The notes under the pieces: generated by a model
Told to the model about the DNA's origin: nothing
Seen by the model: only the letters and a program-made list of their open reading frames with translations
Databases searched by the model: none
Made by a program: the position numbers and the translations under genes
Part shown: positions 22,738 to 36,212 of the stretch, piece by piece
How the letters are laid out: every line of letters begins with the position of its first letter
How positions within the stretch are numbered: the first letter of the stretch is position 1
Assembly: GCA_033239525.1 (NCBI GenBank)
Contig: BSYO01000020.1
Span: forward strand, 12,712,546-12,776,545
Reading direction: 5' to 3'
Source: Nepenthes gracilis
Taxonomy: Eukaryota; Streptophyta; Magnoliopsida; Caryophyllales; Nepenthaceae
Length of the DNA stretch: 64,000 nucleotides

Positions 22738-23703
22738 TGGGCCCAGCACACCCTTAGTCAACCAAGAACGCAGTCCAATTGGCATGCACTAGAGATAGAA
22801 TATTGGGAAGCATGGTGTTGGCAAAAAAAAGCCCAAATAACAGCAACCCATCATGTGATCCGCCAAGATGAAGGCCCAAGCAGTTGTGCGAGTGGTCCAC
22901 GCTGGTCGACCAGGAACTATTCTATCAGGAGCAAGCGATCAAGGCAGCATGCAATGCACCGCGATGACCTTACCAGCTTAGTTGTTGATAGACCTATAGT
23001 GCAGCATGTGTAGGTGAAAAGAATCTACCTATGCGGCCGCAACATTTGTCCTGGCATTCCAGTGCCCGCAATATACTTTCATGCACAGTGTATTACCCCA
23101 AATGATAACCGTGGCCCTCCTCTGCCACCAAGGAGGCCATGATTGCCACGATCGCCTCACGCCAACTCAAAAAGACAACTCAAGTAGCATTCCCTGGGGA
23201 TACTAATGTCGACAATAAGGCCCAAACGAGGGCACACCAGCTCCTCTACAAGTATGCTTTCATCTCTAAGGAAAGAAGGCCGAAAAGGAGCCAAAAAACT
23301 TTAGCAATCAAGTATCCATGAAACCTTAAATTACTTTCTCTTCAACTACTCTCCAATGAGAACACTTGCAGTTAGCAACTCCCTGGTGAGTGTGCCACCC
23401 CTTGAGCCACTCAACCTATGAGTATCAGCTCAATCAATAGCTACACCCCGTCGTACCCATCCCTTCAAAGCCTAGCCCGCAAACCCTCCCCTATTCCCCC
23501 TTTCGCATCCATTGTATCATTTATCTCTCTCTCATTGTAGAAATATTACTGACTTAACGTTAGAAGATATATCGGGGTGTAAATCTCATTATTCTCTGAC
23601 CTCTTATTGGTCTGTTGTATTATATATGATCCAGATTAGAAGTAACAGGTACCGAACCCAATCCTATTTGATCTATTAAGAGCGATCGAGTAGCTCCTTA
23701 ACC
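22738..23703 (+). mobile_element. Probable solo Tat-type LTR
   Basis: The block interrupts an LTR-family repeat that resumes at about 23704. Its 3' third has the phrase order of the Tat LTRs here: TTACTGACTTAACGT, then GGGGTGTAAATCTCATT, then TGACCTCTTATT. No primer site or gag follows. The ends (TGGGC... and ...AACCA) are approximate and I found no target duplication. Confidence 0.42.
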
Positions 23704-24776
23704 AATTCAATAATTCAAATTTAAAAACGTATCAAAATTCAATCAAGTAATCCAAATAGTCTGTAACATCATGAATTTTTATCCGAATTAATTGAAAATA
23801 TTTGTTATTATTATTATTGGGTAATATGGGTGTGATGAAGATTAATTAAATTTTATGAGATTTTGAGGAATGATTGGCATTGTGTAGTGGCACCCAAAGT
23901 GGGCCCGTGATATTATCTGAGGACCGATTTAAATTTAAAAAAAAAAACGTAAAAAGATATATATATATATATATATATATGAAAACGAAAAACAAAAAAA
24001 GAAGGAAGAAAGATGGAAAGCAGAACACAGGATCCGCGAGAGAGGAAGGAGAGAGAGAGAGATGAAAGTTTTGCGGGGAGAAGGCACCATGGGAGGCATC
24101 TCTATGATTCAACTTCCATTTGTGTGATGGTGTTAGAGGAAGGAGGAATCGTGTGGGTCAAAGGAGCAGCCGCCACGGTCGTTGCCGTTGCTGGAAGAAT
24201 CGGGTGAAATTGAGGTAAATAAATCCTTCCATTCTCTTTGTGGATATTGATTTTGAGATTGCATGTACTGATTTAAGGAGGAATCGGGTGAATTGGGAGA
24301 ATGGCGAAAGAGGCAACACACGCGACGTTAGGTCGCACGGAAGGAGAAATGACGTCGACGTGCGGCAAGAGCTGCACTGTGGATGGGTTGTAGACGGAGG
24401 CAGTGCACGGAGGAGGCTGTGTGCTAGTGGTTGGCGACGGTGTGCGGCGAGGACCGTGTAGAGATAGAGAATGGCGCCGAGGAGAGAGAAGGTCTCCGAG
24501 GGAAGGGCGATGGCCCGATAGGTGGCAGAGGCGGCGTCAGCGTGGTGAGGTGACGCCGAGAGAGGCATCGGTGGAAGCGGCAGTGCGCGAGTGGTCGACG
24601 ATCACCGAATGTGGCGTGCGCGAAGCCGAGCAACGCCGCAGGCAGCGTGGAGGAAAGGGAAAGGAATCTGGTAGAGTGAGAAAGGTGCAGCAGGAGAGAG
24701 AAATATGTCGTTCGAGTATTTCAGACCATCCTTTCTTCTGATCTATGGGGTATAAGGTTAAGGCAAGTGCACCTTT
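23704..24776 (+). repeat. Long-LTR 5' part, plus orientation
   Basis: AT-rich sequence, a (TA)n tract (about 23958-23980), a GA-rich block, then GC-rich exon-like sequence with AAATTGAGGTAAATAAATCC (24208-24227). The same succession occurs at 55970-56870, and inverted at 10455-10800. It reads as the promoter/leader half of a long Gypsy LTR. The Arg/Gly-rich frames at 24240-24741 are not supported as a protein. Confidence 0.5.
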
Positions 24777-26282
24777 TGTGACGACCCGAGCTCGGATCCC
24801 CAAACCCAATCCGGATGGTCACAGTAAAATCTCAAATCATCCGAAATCATAAATTATTCGTCATCAATGAACTCAACATCATTACTGAACCTCATAAATG
24901 TATCATTAATTCAATATCCATAAAAATAATAATAAATAACTTCAATAATATCGATGTTCCAAAATATCAAACTTCATATATGAGATATCTGATAAATATC
25001 TAAAGATTAATGAATAATGAAAAGTCTCAAATCTTTATCATGGGAGCATCGAAATTTGATATTATCTCTATCTAGTGGCTACCCAAAAGCCACGTGATCT
25101 CTTTTATCATAATATCAACTTATCTAATTTGGAGCTAATAAAATATAATGGTGAGCCGAATACCCAACAAGTAAATAAAATCAACAATAGATGAGTACAA
25201 TAAAATATCTCAGATGATAAATAATGAATGAGCGTAAAAATAGCGGGTAATATCTCAACCATTGTCCGAGACTCAACAACAAGTCATGATACAAATCTAA
25301 GGTCATGCGAACAATTGGATATCAAGAAGCAACATGGTTTCTATTGAATTCGATCATCAGCTCAATATGAGGTCACGATTGTATGAATGACAGAAGTCTC
25401 CATGGGCCTTATTCTACCATAGTAAACCAAAGACCGCGTATTTACGCCCCCAACGATTGGATAATACAACGAGACTATCTATGGTATCCAACTATCTCTA
25501 CAGTCCTCCAAGATGCTGTACCCGTAGTATATCGATATCACCTCTGATACCCCTCACCAATGATATCTCAAATATTATCCCCTACAATGGTCACTAGGTT
25601 CTAAGCATTCCTCTCGACTTACTGTACGAGATAATAAGAATTTGATTATCAGCTCAATCTGAGGTCACCCCTGTACGAGATAATAATAATCTCCTTGGAT
25701 CTTATTCTATCATAATGAACCAAAGGTCGTGTATTTACGCCCCCAACGGTTGGGTAATGCAACGATATTATCCATGGTATCCAACTACCTCTACAGTTTT
25801 TCCAAAGGCTGTACCCGTAGCATGCTAATACCACCTCCCACACCCCTCGCCAATAATATTCCAAATATCATCATCTACGATGGTCACTAGATTATAAGTA
25901 TCCCTCCATAATATCAAAAACCTCATTCTCCAAAATATGGGGTCAGTATGAAAAAAGTGTAGACTACACTAATGTTCTGTAACCTCCCATTCGACTCGAC
26001 ACCTTAATATTTTCATACTCTCTCCTCAACTTAGCCATAGAGTGCCAATAGATGTCCTCATACCACCAAGGTTAACGCGAGGAATATTTTTACCAGATTT
26101 TGTCAACGAGATATAAAAATAATCACGTAACCGATTAATATTATTTCAAGTATACCAACATACTTACATAATTTCATATAAATATTTTCTACCATCAATA
26201 TACATCAATATAAATATGCACCATCCCATGTGTAATTATGTATATACTTTCTAAATATATACATGCATAATTATTCATACAG

Positions 26283-26331
<49 letters not shown>

Positions 26332-27650
26332 TATACACAAATGTATATATATATATACAAATATATATGTATGCACGTATACATTCTTTCATGGCTGGGT
26401 GTATATACACCCTTATACCTTTCCCTACTGCGGCGCACGGCAGCACCACCGTCTCCTCACTGTCGCCTAACAACCCGGAGACAATGGTGGCACCATCTTC
26501 CCACCACCGGCTTACCACACGACTACCTCTCTCAACCCCATCGCACAGTGCACACCTCACCCACACATGTACACAGCAACACACACCCACAACACTTACG
26601 CATATATACACCCATGCATCGACATATCTACGCACGCCTCCACGCACACGTACGCACATAATACATGCACCATCTTCCGTATAGTATCACAGGGCAGAGC
26701 CTATACGCAATCCACCGGTTGTACAAACAAAGCACGAGGCTCTGTTTTCTCACCCATTCCACCTTCCCATGATTTAACACGAATTCTCAGGTTTCATGAT
26801 TTTGGAAAACACCACAAATTACAGTATCATTTGGCAAACCTCACGCACAGCCCTCAGAATTCCAGATAACAATAACGGAACCCGTGCCCCTGTTTTTCCC
26901 CAAATCTACGATTTCACTTAGCTAGATGCCGATTTCCCCAAAATCAAGTTATGTCGGCAAAAATCAACAACAACAATAAAAAGGGGCATGATTGAGAAGT
27001 TTGACTTGCAACAATTAGGGAGATTACTTGCGAGGATAGGAATTCTACTTGCCTGATTAAACAGAGACGACGAGGGTTTAACAGTGGCCAAAGCTGGCGG
27101 CGACGACGGCACAGGCTGACGACGGCAACCCAGCGGCAACGGCCACTAACGGTGAACGTTGAGGGCACATCTCCGGGCCCAAAGTGGCGACGGCCACCAT
27201 GACTCAGACGGCAGCCCCTTCTTCCCCCCTTCCCTCCTAACACCCATCTCTCCTTAAATGACAAAGGGGGTCGATTTAGGGTTCCGCCGAGTTTCTATTT
27301 GGGCATCCGTCTCCTTCCTTCTCCCCGTTGCTAAAATTGTGCTGTCCTTTCTCTCTCACTCCTCCTTTCTTTCTTCTTCCTTTCCTCTCTTTCTTCTTCT
27401 TTTCCTTCTCTTGCTTTTTCTTTTCTTTTCCCCCGTTATTTGTTTTCTTCTTTATTATTATTATTATTATTATTATTATATTTTATTATTTATTATTATT
27501 ATTACTTATTATTTATTATTATTTATAATTTATTATTATTTTATTATTATCGTTCATTATTATTATAATAATATTTATTATTATTTATATTTTTATTATT
27601 ATTATTATTATATACATTTACATATCTATCTAAAATATTAATCATCTTAT
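24777..27650 (-). repeat. Long-LTR debris, mainly minus orientation
   Basis: There is no gene. The minus strand shows the phrase CTTGTTGGGTATTCGGCTCA near 25180, matching CTTGTTGGGCGTTTAGCTCA at 58070 on the plus strand, a motif placed late in Del/Tekay-type LTRs. TGTGACGACCCGAG at 24777 looks like a Gypsy LTR terminus. The block also holds (TA)n (26285-26326), a CA-rich stretch (26500-26680) and a TTA-rich tract (27453-27620). Confidence 0.45.
25352..25912. repeat. Tandem duplication, two units of about 285 bp
   Basis: Units at about 25352-25640 and 25643-25912 share ATCAGCTCAAT, GTATTTACGCCCCCAACG, TGGTATCCAACTA, GCTGTACCCGTAG and 'GGTCACTAG' in the same order. They lie inside the long-LTR debris. 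Confidence 0.8.
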
Positions 27651-30600
27651 TACCCTTAGAATAATATTTAAACTTTCAATCATATTTTTTATATTTTATC
27701 CTCTTTTAAATTTAATTGTATTTTTAGCCATTAAATTTTGATACACAAATGTTCCTCTAATATTAATTCAATTAGAGAGGTTTATAATTAATTTGAGTGA
27801 TGCTGTGACATTCATGCTATTTCCTCAATCGTCAAAAGACTAATGTCTTTGCTCACCAACAATAACGGCCAAGTTGTTTTCCAAAAATGTTTTCTTCTTG
27901 AGCTTCAATCCTCTCCCTGATGTGTTTGACGTCTCAAATAATGACATCCTTCATGGTTTTGATCCTTCTACCTTCATCTTTGTTATGTAATATTAGGGAG
28001 AAAACATAGCGTATAAGAAATTATCTGTAATCGTCCCAAGTCAATCAACATCGAGACTAATTGAGATACATTTACTGTTCAGCTGGTTTTTAGTCGAGGT
28101 ATTAGGTTTAGCACAACTATGAAGTCGATTAATAATGAAAATGATAAACAATGGAAAATAACTTCTTCGTAGTATAGTGGTAAGCCTATATAATGCACAT
28201 TATCCTTTCCAGAACTAACAATAGAAAAAACTCATATGCTAGGATACCCATTGTTGCTATTTTTCTCATCTTCAGGTGTATCCTGATATACCATTTCCTA
28301 GTTGTTGGGCGACGACGAAAAGAATAGTCACGGTGCTAGGTGATCGAAACTGACATCCACCAAGTTCACAACCACCAACCCTTTTAGAAGTAGGATCACT
28401 AAAAAAAGGTAAAGGTGATTCAACTACTCTATACTTAAAACACATAATAGAAATTATGATTTTATTATTATTGAGTAGTTCCTTGCCTTATACCACTCTT
28501 AAGGTATAAAAAACCTTCGAAAATTTCTCGACAACCTTTTCTGAAGGCGAGTTGAACAATGTAATTATTGAATCTAGATGATATTATACATTTAAGCTCC
28601 GATTGTTTCTAAATTAGAATACTAAATATTTTTAATTATATGATCATTATAATAAGACACAAAAATTGATTAAATTGATGCACATTATGCTAGCTCGCTA
28701 AAAGGGGTGATTGAACTCATGATTAATTGTGTGGTCGACACTATAATAAATACATAGATATGTATTTATTAAAAAATTATACAATATATGATTAATTGAG
28801 AAATCATTAATTCCTAACTCTATCTTTGATGAATAAGCGAGGAATTTGAAGACTCCAATATTTATAATGGATATTTAAGGCAAGTCGATCTTAGTCTAGC
28901 AAGCATAAAATACAAATTTATTTCAGTCCTCCAACAAGATAATAAAAGGACTTACATCAAAAGTAAAGGAAAAAAAAAAAGATAATTTAGTATACAAAAC
29001 ATCTACTATATGAGAGATTTGGAAAAAGGTGAGACTAATTTGATCCTATCATATTTAGTATTAACTTATATTTTATAAAATGCTATTGTTACGATTCAAA
29101 ATTATTACAATTTTGCTATTATGTGATAGATAACTAGTCTACTTTCAACAAATGGGGAATAAACTTTAAAGGGCTCCATCTCCTTTGATGGCCACCATTA
29201 TGAAGAAGAATATATGTCATGATTTTGCACCAAGGTAATAATGTTAACCTTTTCACAACTACCGGAAGAAATTCATGTGTTTGATCATTCTTATGGTTTG
29301 AAATTTAAAGTAATATTTGTAATATTTTCTATGGAATCTAATACTGCTAAATAATGCAACTTTTGAGTTGAAAAGTTTATTCTAATAATTTATTTGATTA
29401 GTGGTGTTAAAGTGAAACTTTCAGTCACATTTTATATGCATGAAGGACGTCATTTTAATTTCAATGAAATGGCATAGCAAATTTAATAAAAATAAGTTTT
29501 CTAAAAATACCTTTTGGCCACCATTAAAAAATTTAACATGATGTGGCATTTATCTATGAATATATTTTTGTATAAGTTCTATTGTTAGGATGGATGATGA
29601 AATATTCGTCATCAAGATATCCTTATAACATCACTATTTAATTAACCTATTAAATTATACTAAATATTGTAGATATTTTTAGAAAAAAGATAAATTCAGT
29701 TCATTTTGGGATGAATTATATGGCCAAATAGGAGAATAGGACGTGCCACAGTATACCCCTCGGATTGGTATTTAGCCGGTAAAATTTATCATTAAAAAAA
29801 TATTTTCGAAGTATAAAAATGCTATATTTTTATATTCTTTTTTATCAAATTATCGTTTAAATATTTAACATTTTATTAAATTTTTTTAATAAATATACTT
29901 ATATATTATATTATTTTAATATATTAAATATTAACCGTTAAATTGTAAATAATCCAATAGTTAGGAGGCCGCATTACAGTGCTGTATATCGCAACCCCCT
30001 TGTGTATACCAAATAGAGTAATCTAACTGTGGGGAATGGAAAGTATATATATATATGAATATTTTTTTATACTTAGGTGATCAATTTATTTATTTAATTT
30101 GCACCAAATAAAAATAAAAGGTATCTTGAAAAGCATCAAGTATAGGGTTCTTGCTTTATTGGTGGGTTGCATGACAAGTCATTTGCACTCTTTAGCTTTA
30201 TGCAAATAGAGATTTTGCAAATTGTTATTCTTTCCATTGATCATCAATCTCATTCGATAGATCTACATTAACCAGGAAGTTATAATATCAAAGTGATGGG
30301 GTATCAGATGCCCTTCACCATGGGAATTAGAATAATGGTAGAATGGGTCCTTGAGCGGTGAAAGACCTAAAAGATCTTCATTGCTCCTTTCACCATTCGA
30401 CAAGCAATTGATTTAAAATTAATGGATGAATATTGTTGTATTCAACAATATAAGGAAAAGGCAATAAATTGAGGATGCTATTGCCAGGAAGATGATGTAG
30501 GACGAGTAGGATAACTAGAATGTCAAGATCTGCAACCCCATCAAGACTATTCCGACTTTCCGCCCACCTGTTGTGGTGGTGATGGTAGTGGTAATAAGTA

Positions 30601-31734
30601 TTCTTGTGTGGAATAGTTCTTTCTTTACAAACCAAGTAATATAATATTATTATCATCTTATTTTATCTACACCTTATTCTATTCTAACAATCAAAATACA
30701 AATTAGATACTATTTATACAATTTCATACTTATTTTATGTAGTCTATCAATTAAGACCTATATACTTATATCATAACATTGAATGTATATAAAATCCTTT
30801 ATTCTTGTAAAATTTAATTAGTCTATTATAAATTCTTTTTGTTAATATAAAAGAAAATAAAATATAGCGCATAAGAATAAAGTCATATGTACTCAATGAT
30901 CTAAGTCACTTGTTGGATAGTGGATAAAGAATAATGGCATTCATGCGCATTTAGTGAAACACTTTATTCCATCTCTGGGACTTTGCATCACTAGGAAGAA
31001 TGCTTGTATAAGAAGTTAGGACTTCTGATACTCTAATAAAGCATAGCTTTCTCTGGAATATTGTGAGTTAAGGAGAATTTAAAGAAATATTACACGCAAA
31101 CACATTAAATATCTTGCCATTACAAGCAAAGAGTTGAGCATCGTGGTCAAAGAAAACTAGAAATGATATGACCACCTGAAGCACTAGCTGCACCCTCAAC
31201 TAAAGAAAATTCAGATGGATGAACAAGATAATCGTAGCGGTCAGTTGATCAACAATAAAGGTGAAATAAATAGGAGGGAGGTGTTCTATGGCAATAACAC
31301 AACAGAAGCAGCAAGAGAGAGTGTTGTCCCCAATCATTATAGAACTCGCATTGGAATTCAAGAATATCAAAATCTCGAACTCGAAGAGATGGTAGCTTAT
31401 TGTCATGGTATGCCTGAACATCTACTGGTGCCATTATCAAGACAAGAAATGCCAACCGAAGGAAACAACGACGAAGATGGACAAAAGAATAAGGGAGATA
31501 AGTATGGCCACCATTGTTCTATTTTATAATCACAATTTATATTTTTTATGCAATTATAGGATTTTAGCAGAGAATATAATTGTTTTCGCCTTGTTATATG
31601 ATGGCAGCTTTAGGACATGAATAATTTTGTTTAACTATGTATATTATTTAAGTGAGAATTTTATTATTTATAAGTTTAAATTTATATAAATATCAGTTTA
31701 TCAAAGAAATGTGCTACTACTATCCAAGTAGGTG
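27651..31734. other. AT-rich region without a supported gene
   Basis: About 4 kb of low-GC sequence with short frames only. I see no family match, LTR end, primer site or terminal repeat. A 104-codon plus-strand frame at 31215-31529 is the longest; it is hydrophilic with no known motif and no intron signal I trust. Confidence 0.5.
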
Positions 31735-32220
31735 GTGTTTTAGCTCATGCTATTTGAGTTAGTGTTCACAGCCGCCTACCAGCGATGGTGCAGACATATC
31801 TTTACTAATTATATATTTAAAGAAAATTTTTTCTTTTTCTTTAGACAACAATGAATTATGCTTCAAAAGACTGATGTATTTTCACTATGACGAAGGATCG
31901 GTCAAGATACTTGACCAAGTTCATTAAACTGGATCATCCTAGCTAAAATGTAGCTCAATTACCTTTCTTTTTTATCAACAAAATGATACAATTGTCTTTT
32001 ACGTTGAGTAATTTCAAAACACTTAAAGCAATTTAATTGACCGATAAAATCACTCTCAAGGTAATGTAATGCCCCACCACAACCACAACAACCAACCACC
32101 ATAATTTCCTTCCCCACTAACCAACTACTATCCAACCCTGGTACCTCCAAATCACTTTTCTTTGCCTCAAAATCAAACAACATTTTTGAAGTACCATATA
32201 AGAATTTGTAAACAAAATTA
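31735..32220 (-). repeat. Dispersed repeat, minus copy
   Basis: The inverted relative of 46150-46540 and 47500-47970. Shared blocks on the minus strand include GGTAGTTGGTTGRTRGGG, GGTGGTTGTGGTGGG, GTACCTTGAGAG and 'GACAGTGAACACTA'-like text. It forms the outer left end of the 31.7-46.5 kb inverted structure. Confidence 0.7.
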
Positions 32221-34640
32221 AGTGCATTTATAGGATGGGTGTAACGTACCATATTTTTAATCAAAAATTCGGTAGAGTTTTAGTTCTAATATGGTCATCG
32301 GCGTGATATAAAATCTGTACAAATTCTTGTACAACAAGCACATAATCGACAATACATAAATCACAAGATCCAAAAACCACAAAACCACACGTGACACCAA
32401 CGTTATAACTTCGGTATGTCGTTGGCTTAATATAAATGCTATTAGATATCCAAACTAATCATAATAACCTACGAAAGTATATACATTTATCAATATATCA
32501 GAAACTACACTACAGATATATCATCATATGCATACATCTGTATATAAAATCTATCAAAAGTATATAATATCCCATCAGAAGGCATAAAATCACATAACTA
32601 AATCCATAATGTCATCTTCCACATCTTCGAATCTAGCCGACTCAAATCCTCTACCCAATCCATAAGGTCATCCCACTCTCTCAAGCCTCTAGCCGTCGCC
32701 TCTCTCTGCGAAATCTGGTTGGCGGCGGGGTTCCTGCTTCTCGAAGCTGGGGTTTCGCCCCCAAATGGATTTTTTTTTTTTTTTTGTATTTTACGTTTAT
32801 AATTTTTTTTTTACTAAACTGGGGGTGAAATCCTGCTTTGAGAAGCAGGATCCACATCCCAAATGGGGTTTGGACTTAAGTAAAATTTTTGTGATTTTAC
32901 TTAAAGTTCGTAAAATTAGGTGAAAGAGGATCCTGCTTTTTCGCCCTAGGCTGTCTGTTTCGTCCGTAAACTTTTCATGATTTTGTATGTGTTTCTTCCT
33001 TTTAAATTATTTATGTGAATGGATCTGGCCGTCCGTTAATCGACGGCCCAAATCAAATATTATATTTTTTTAATTAATTACTTGGACGGATCTGGGTCGT
33101 CCATTAACCAACGGCCCAGATCTGAAGTTATATTTTTTAATATCGTCCGTCTATTTAAATTTTTAATTCAATTGCTCAAATTATTTGAAAATTTGGGCTG
33201 TTGATTACAAGATAGATAGATAGCCAAGACTAAAACTTCGAAATAAAAAAAAATAAAAATTGGAGTCGCTGATTACGAGACACGTGAACGGGCGAGATTA
33301 AACTCGAAAATTATAAAAATTACAAATATCAGATGCCTCGTCTATTCTCTGTCTCGCTTTCTCAAACCCTAATCCTCTCGCTCTCAGAAACCTCTCGTTG
33401 TCACCTCTCTCTGTGGATCTCACTCCTCTGGACGGCGGACGACCAGAGAACTTTCACCGACACCTACCAACAACCTTTCTCTCCTCGGATCTCACTTTTG
33501 GTTACGACATTCAACGAGGTCGAATAGTAAGTAACTAGGTTTTGTTATTTTGAATATATGCTCCCTTTTTTTTTTTTTTGTTTACATGTACCTCGTTCAC
33601 TGTCTCTCTCACTTATCAAACCCTAATCCCTAATCCTCTCACTCTCTTATGCCTCTCGCCATGGCCTCTTTCTCTCTTTGCCAAATGGGGTTTGAAGTTA
33701 ATTTTTTCATGATTTTACTTAACATTCATAAAATTAGGTGAAGAAGGATCATGCTTTTCCGCACCGGGCCTTCGATTTCATCTGTAAAATTTTCATGATT
33801 TCGTATGTGTTTCTTCTTTTTAAATTATTCATGTGAGCGGATGTGGTCGTCCGTTAACCGACGACTCAGACCAAATGCTTTGTTTTTTTTTTTAATTAGT
33901 TATTTGGATGGATTTAGGCCATCCATTAACCGACGGCCTAGATTTGAAGTTATAGTTTGAAATTTTGGGCTGTTGAATACGAGACACATGGACGGCCGAT
34001 ATTAGACTTCGAAATAAAAAAACGAAAATTGGGGTCGACGATTACGAGACACATGGACGGGCGAGATGAAACTTGGAAATTTAAAAAAATACATATATCA
34101 GATGCATCGTCTATTTTTTGTCTTACTTTCTCAAACCCTAATTCCTAATCCTCAAATTCTCACAAGCCTCTTGCCGTTGCCTCTCTCTGCGACTCTCACA
34201 TGGACGGGTGAGATGAATCTATCTTTGGTTCTCACCTTTGATAATGCATATAGGTCAAATGCAGGTAACGAAGTTTTGTTGTTATTTTGAATATATGCCT
34301 TTCTCTTCTAAAACCCTAATCCCTAATCCGTTCACTCTCTCAAGCCTCTCGCTGTTGTGTCTCTCTGTGAATTGGGTTAGAAGTCAAGTAAAATTTTTAT
34401 GGTTTTACTTAACATCTTTGCGAAATAGGATCCTGCCTCTCTCTCGGATGAAATCGGACCCCGATTTCGTGCATGTCTTTGGTTAAATTATATATGTGAA
34501 TGGACCTGGACTGTTCGTTAAACGGTCTAGACCAAAAGTTTTGTTTTTTTTAATTAGTTATTTGGACGTATCAAGATGTCCTAGATTTGAAGTTATATTT
34601 TTTTAATCTGGACTGTCCATTTAAATTAATCTGAAGTTAT
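32221..34640. repeat. Locally duplicated gene-leader-like repeat with AAACCCTAA boxes
   Basis: From about 32690, three to four imperfect units of about 650-750 bp follow each other. Each has CT-rich text with AAACCCTAATCC, 'GCCTCTCGCCGTTGCCTCTCTC', a GATCCTGC block, and the paired phrases GTCCGTTAACCGACGGCC and 'TTTGAAGTTATA'. AAACCCTAA is the plant telo-box found in many translation-related promoters. Short frames such as 33333-33527 look like decayed first exons but match no protein I know. Bases 32221-32690 are AT-rich and LTR-like. Confidence 0.6.
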
Positions 34641-35041
34641 ATTTACTTGAGATTATACATGGCTCAAATAATTAATTGGGTCTAGTATTTTGCTGCTCTT
34701 GTATATAATACTAATATATCATGATAAAGTCCTTAAAACTTTTGGGTTGACTAAATCAAACTGTTAGGACCACTTTGTTTCTATCAGGCATGTCCCTTCA
34801 GAACATTATAATTTAGGTTTTGTTGATTTTCTAGTATTTGGCTGATATTGAAAAATCTTTTCCACATTTTTGGAAATTTGCCCATGCACACAAGAAAAAG
34901 GAAAAAAAATACATTGATTAGAAAAACCTTTTTCTTTTGTCAAATGAAAACTTATGCCGAAATTATTATTTTTTTTTGGAAAAAACTCTCTTTGTGAAAA
35001 CAAAATTTATTTTCTAAAGCTCGTTTATTTCTCATAATTAA

Positions 35042-36212
35042 TGTAGAGTTTCACATCGGATGGAGAGGTAAACGAAGCGTGCCTTTATAAGGGTGGATAC
35101 CTCTTCCTTGTGGACGCGTCCTGGGAGCCTGTGGGGGTTCGCCAAGAGAAAACATTGAGGCCTGTGTATGGCTGGAGATACCGAAAAGTTCTCACAGGCC
35201 AAAGAGGACAATATCTTTCCACGTTGTGCCGCCGCTATGTCACTCTAGGTGACGCGTTTTAGAGGCGGTGGACTTCATCTGCTAGAAATAAAACCGTGCG
35301 AGCTGCGTGATGGCTTGGGACGCCGTGAAGTTCTCCCTACCAAAAGTAGACAATATCCACATGCTAATGTGCCGAGGATGTTATAGATGGTATTAGAGTC
35401 GGGATCTGGTCCGGTGTGCCAGCGGAGACGCTGGGTCCCCAAGGGGGTGGACTGTAGAGTCTCACATCGGATGGGGAGGTGAACGAAGGGTGCCTTTATA
35501 AGGACGTGGATACCTCTTCCTTGTGGACGAGTCCTGGGAGCCTGTGGGGGTTCGCCAGGAGAAAATCTTGAGGCCTGTGTATGGCTGGAGACGCCAGAAA
35601 GTTCTCCCAGGCCAAATAGGACAATATCTCGCCACGTTGTGCCGCCGCTGCGCCACTCTGAGGGACGCATTTTGGGGGCGGTGGACTCCATCTGCTAGGA
35701 ACAAAACCGTGCGAGCCGCGTGATGGCTTGGGATGCCGTGAAGTTCTCCCGACCCAAAGCAGACAATATCCACATGCTGATGTGCCGAGGACGTTACAGA
35801 TGGTATTAGAGCCGGGATCTGGTCCGGTGTGCCAGCGGGGACACTGGGTCCCCAAGGAGGTGGACTGTAGAGTCCCACATCGGTTGGGGAGGTGAACAAA
35901 GGGTGCCTTTATAAGGACGTGGATACATCTTCCTTGTGGACGAGTCCTAGGAGCCCGTGGGAGGTTCGCCAGGAGAAAACCTTGAGGCCTGTGTATGGCT
36001 GGAGACGCCAGAAAGTTTTCCCAGGCCAAATAGGACAATATCTCGCCACGCTGTGCCGCCGCTGCGCCACTCTGAGGGACGTGTTTTGGGGGCGGTGGAC
36101 TCCATTTGCCAAGAATAAAATCATGCGGGCCGCGTGATGGCTTGGGACACTGTGAAGTTTCTCCTGCCCAAAGCGGACAATATCCATATGCGGATGCGCC
36201 GGGAACATTACA
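35042..36212 (+). mobile_element. TRIM array: three LTRs and two 67-bp internal regions
   Basis: LTRs at 35042-35385, 35453-35798 and 35866-36212 (344, 346, 347 bp) begin TGTAGAG and end ..TTACA (TTATA in the first). Between them lie two identical-length 67-bp internals that open with GATGGTATTAGAGYCGGG, a tRNA-Met-type primer site. The whole is flanked by ATTAA (35037-35041 and 36213-36217), so the LTR-internal-LTR-internal-LTR form entered or arose within one insertion. There is no coding capacity. The long minus-strand frames (up to 244 codons) run across LTR repeats and are not genes. Confidence 0.92.
35872..35914 (+). promoter_or_regulatory. snRNA-type USE plus TATA in the TRIM LTR
   Basis: GTCCCACATCG (35872-35882) matches the upstream sequence element of plant U-snRNA genes (RTCCCACATCG), and TATAA starts at 35910, 27 bp after it. 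The other two LTRs have one-base variants (GTTTCACATCG, GTCTCACATCG) at the same place. Use as a promoter is inferred. Confidence 0.6.

Noticed and set aside
24240..24741. Arg/Gly-rich frames in the GC-rich block
   Set aside because: The block is part of a repeated LTR leader (also near 10.6 and 56.5 kb) and the copies do not keep a common frame.
35042..36212. Cassandra-type TRIM carrying a 5S rRNA promoter
   Set aside because: I see no 5S A box, intermediate element or C box; the promoter-like motif is the snRNA-type USE plus TATA.
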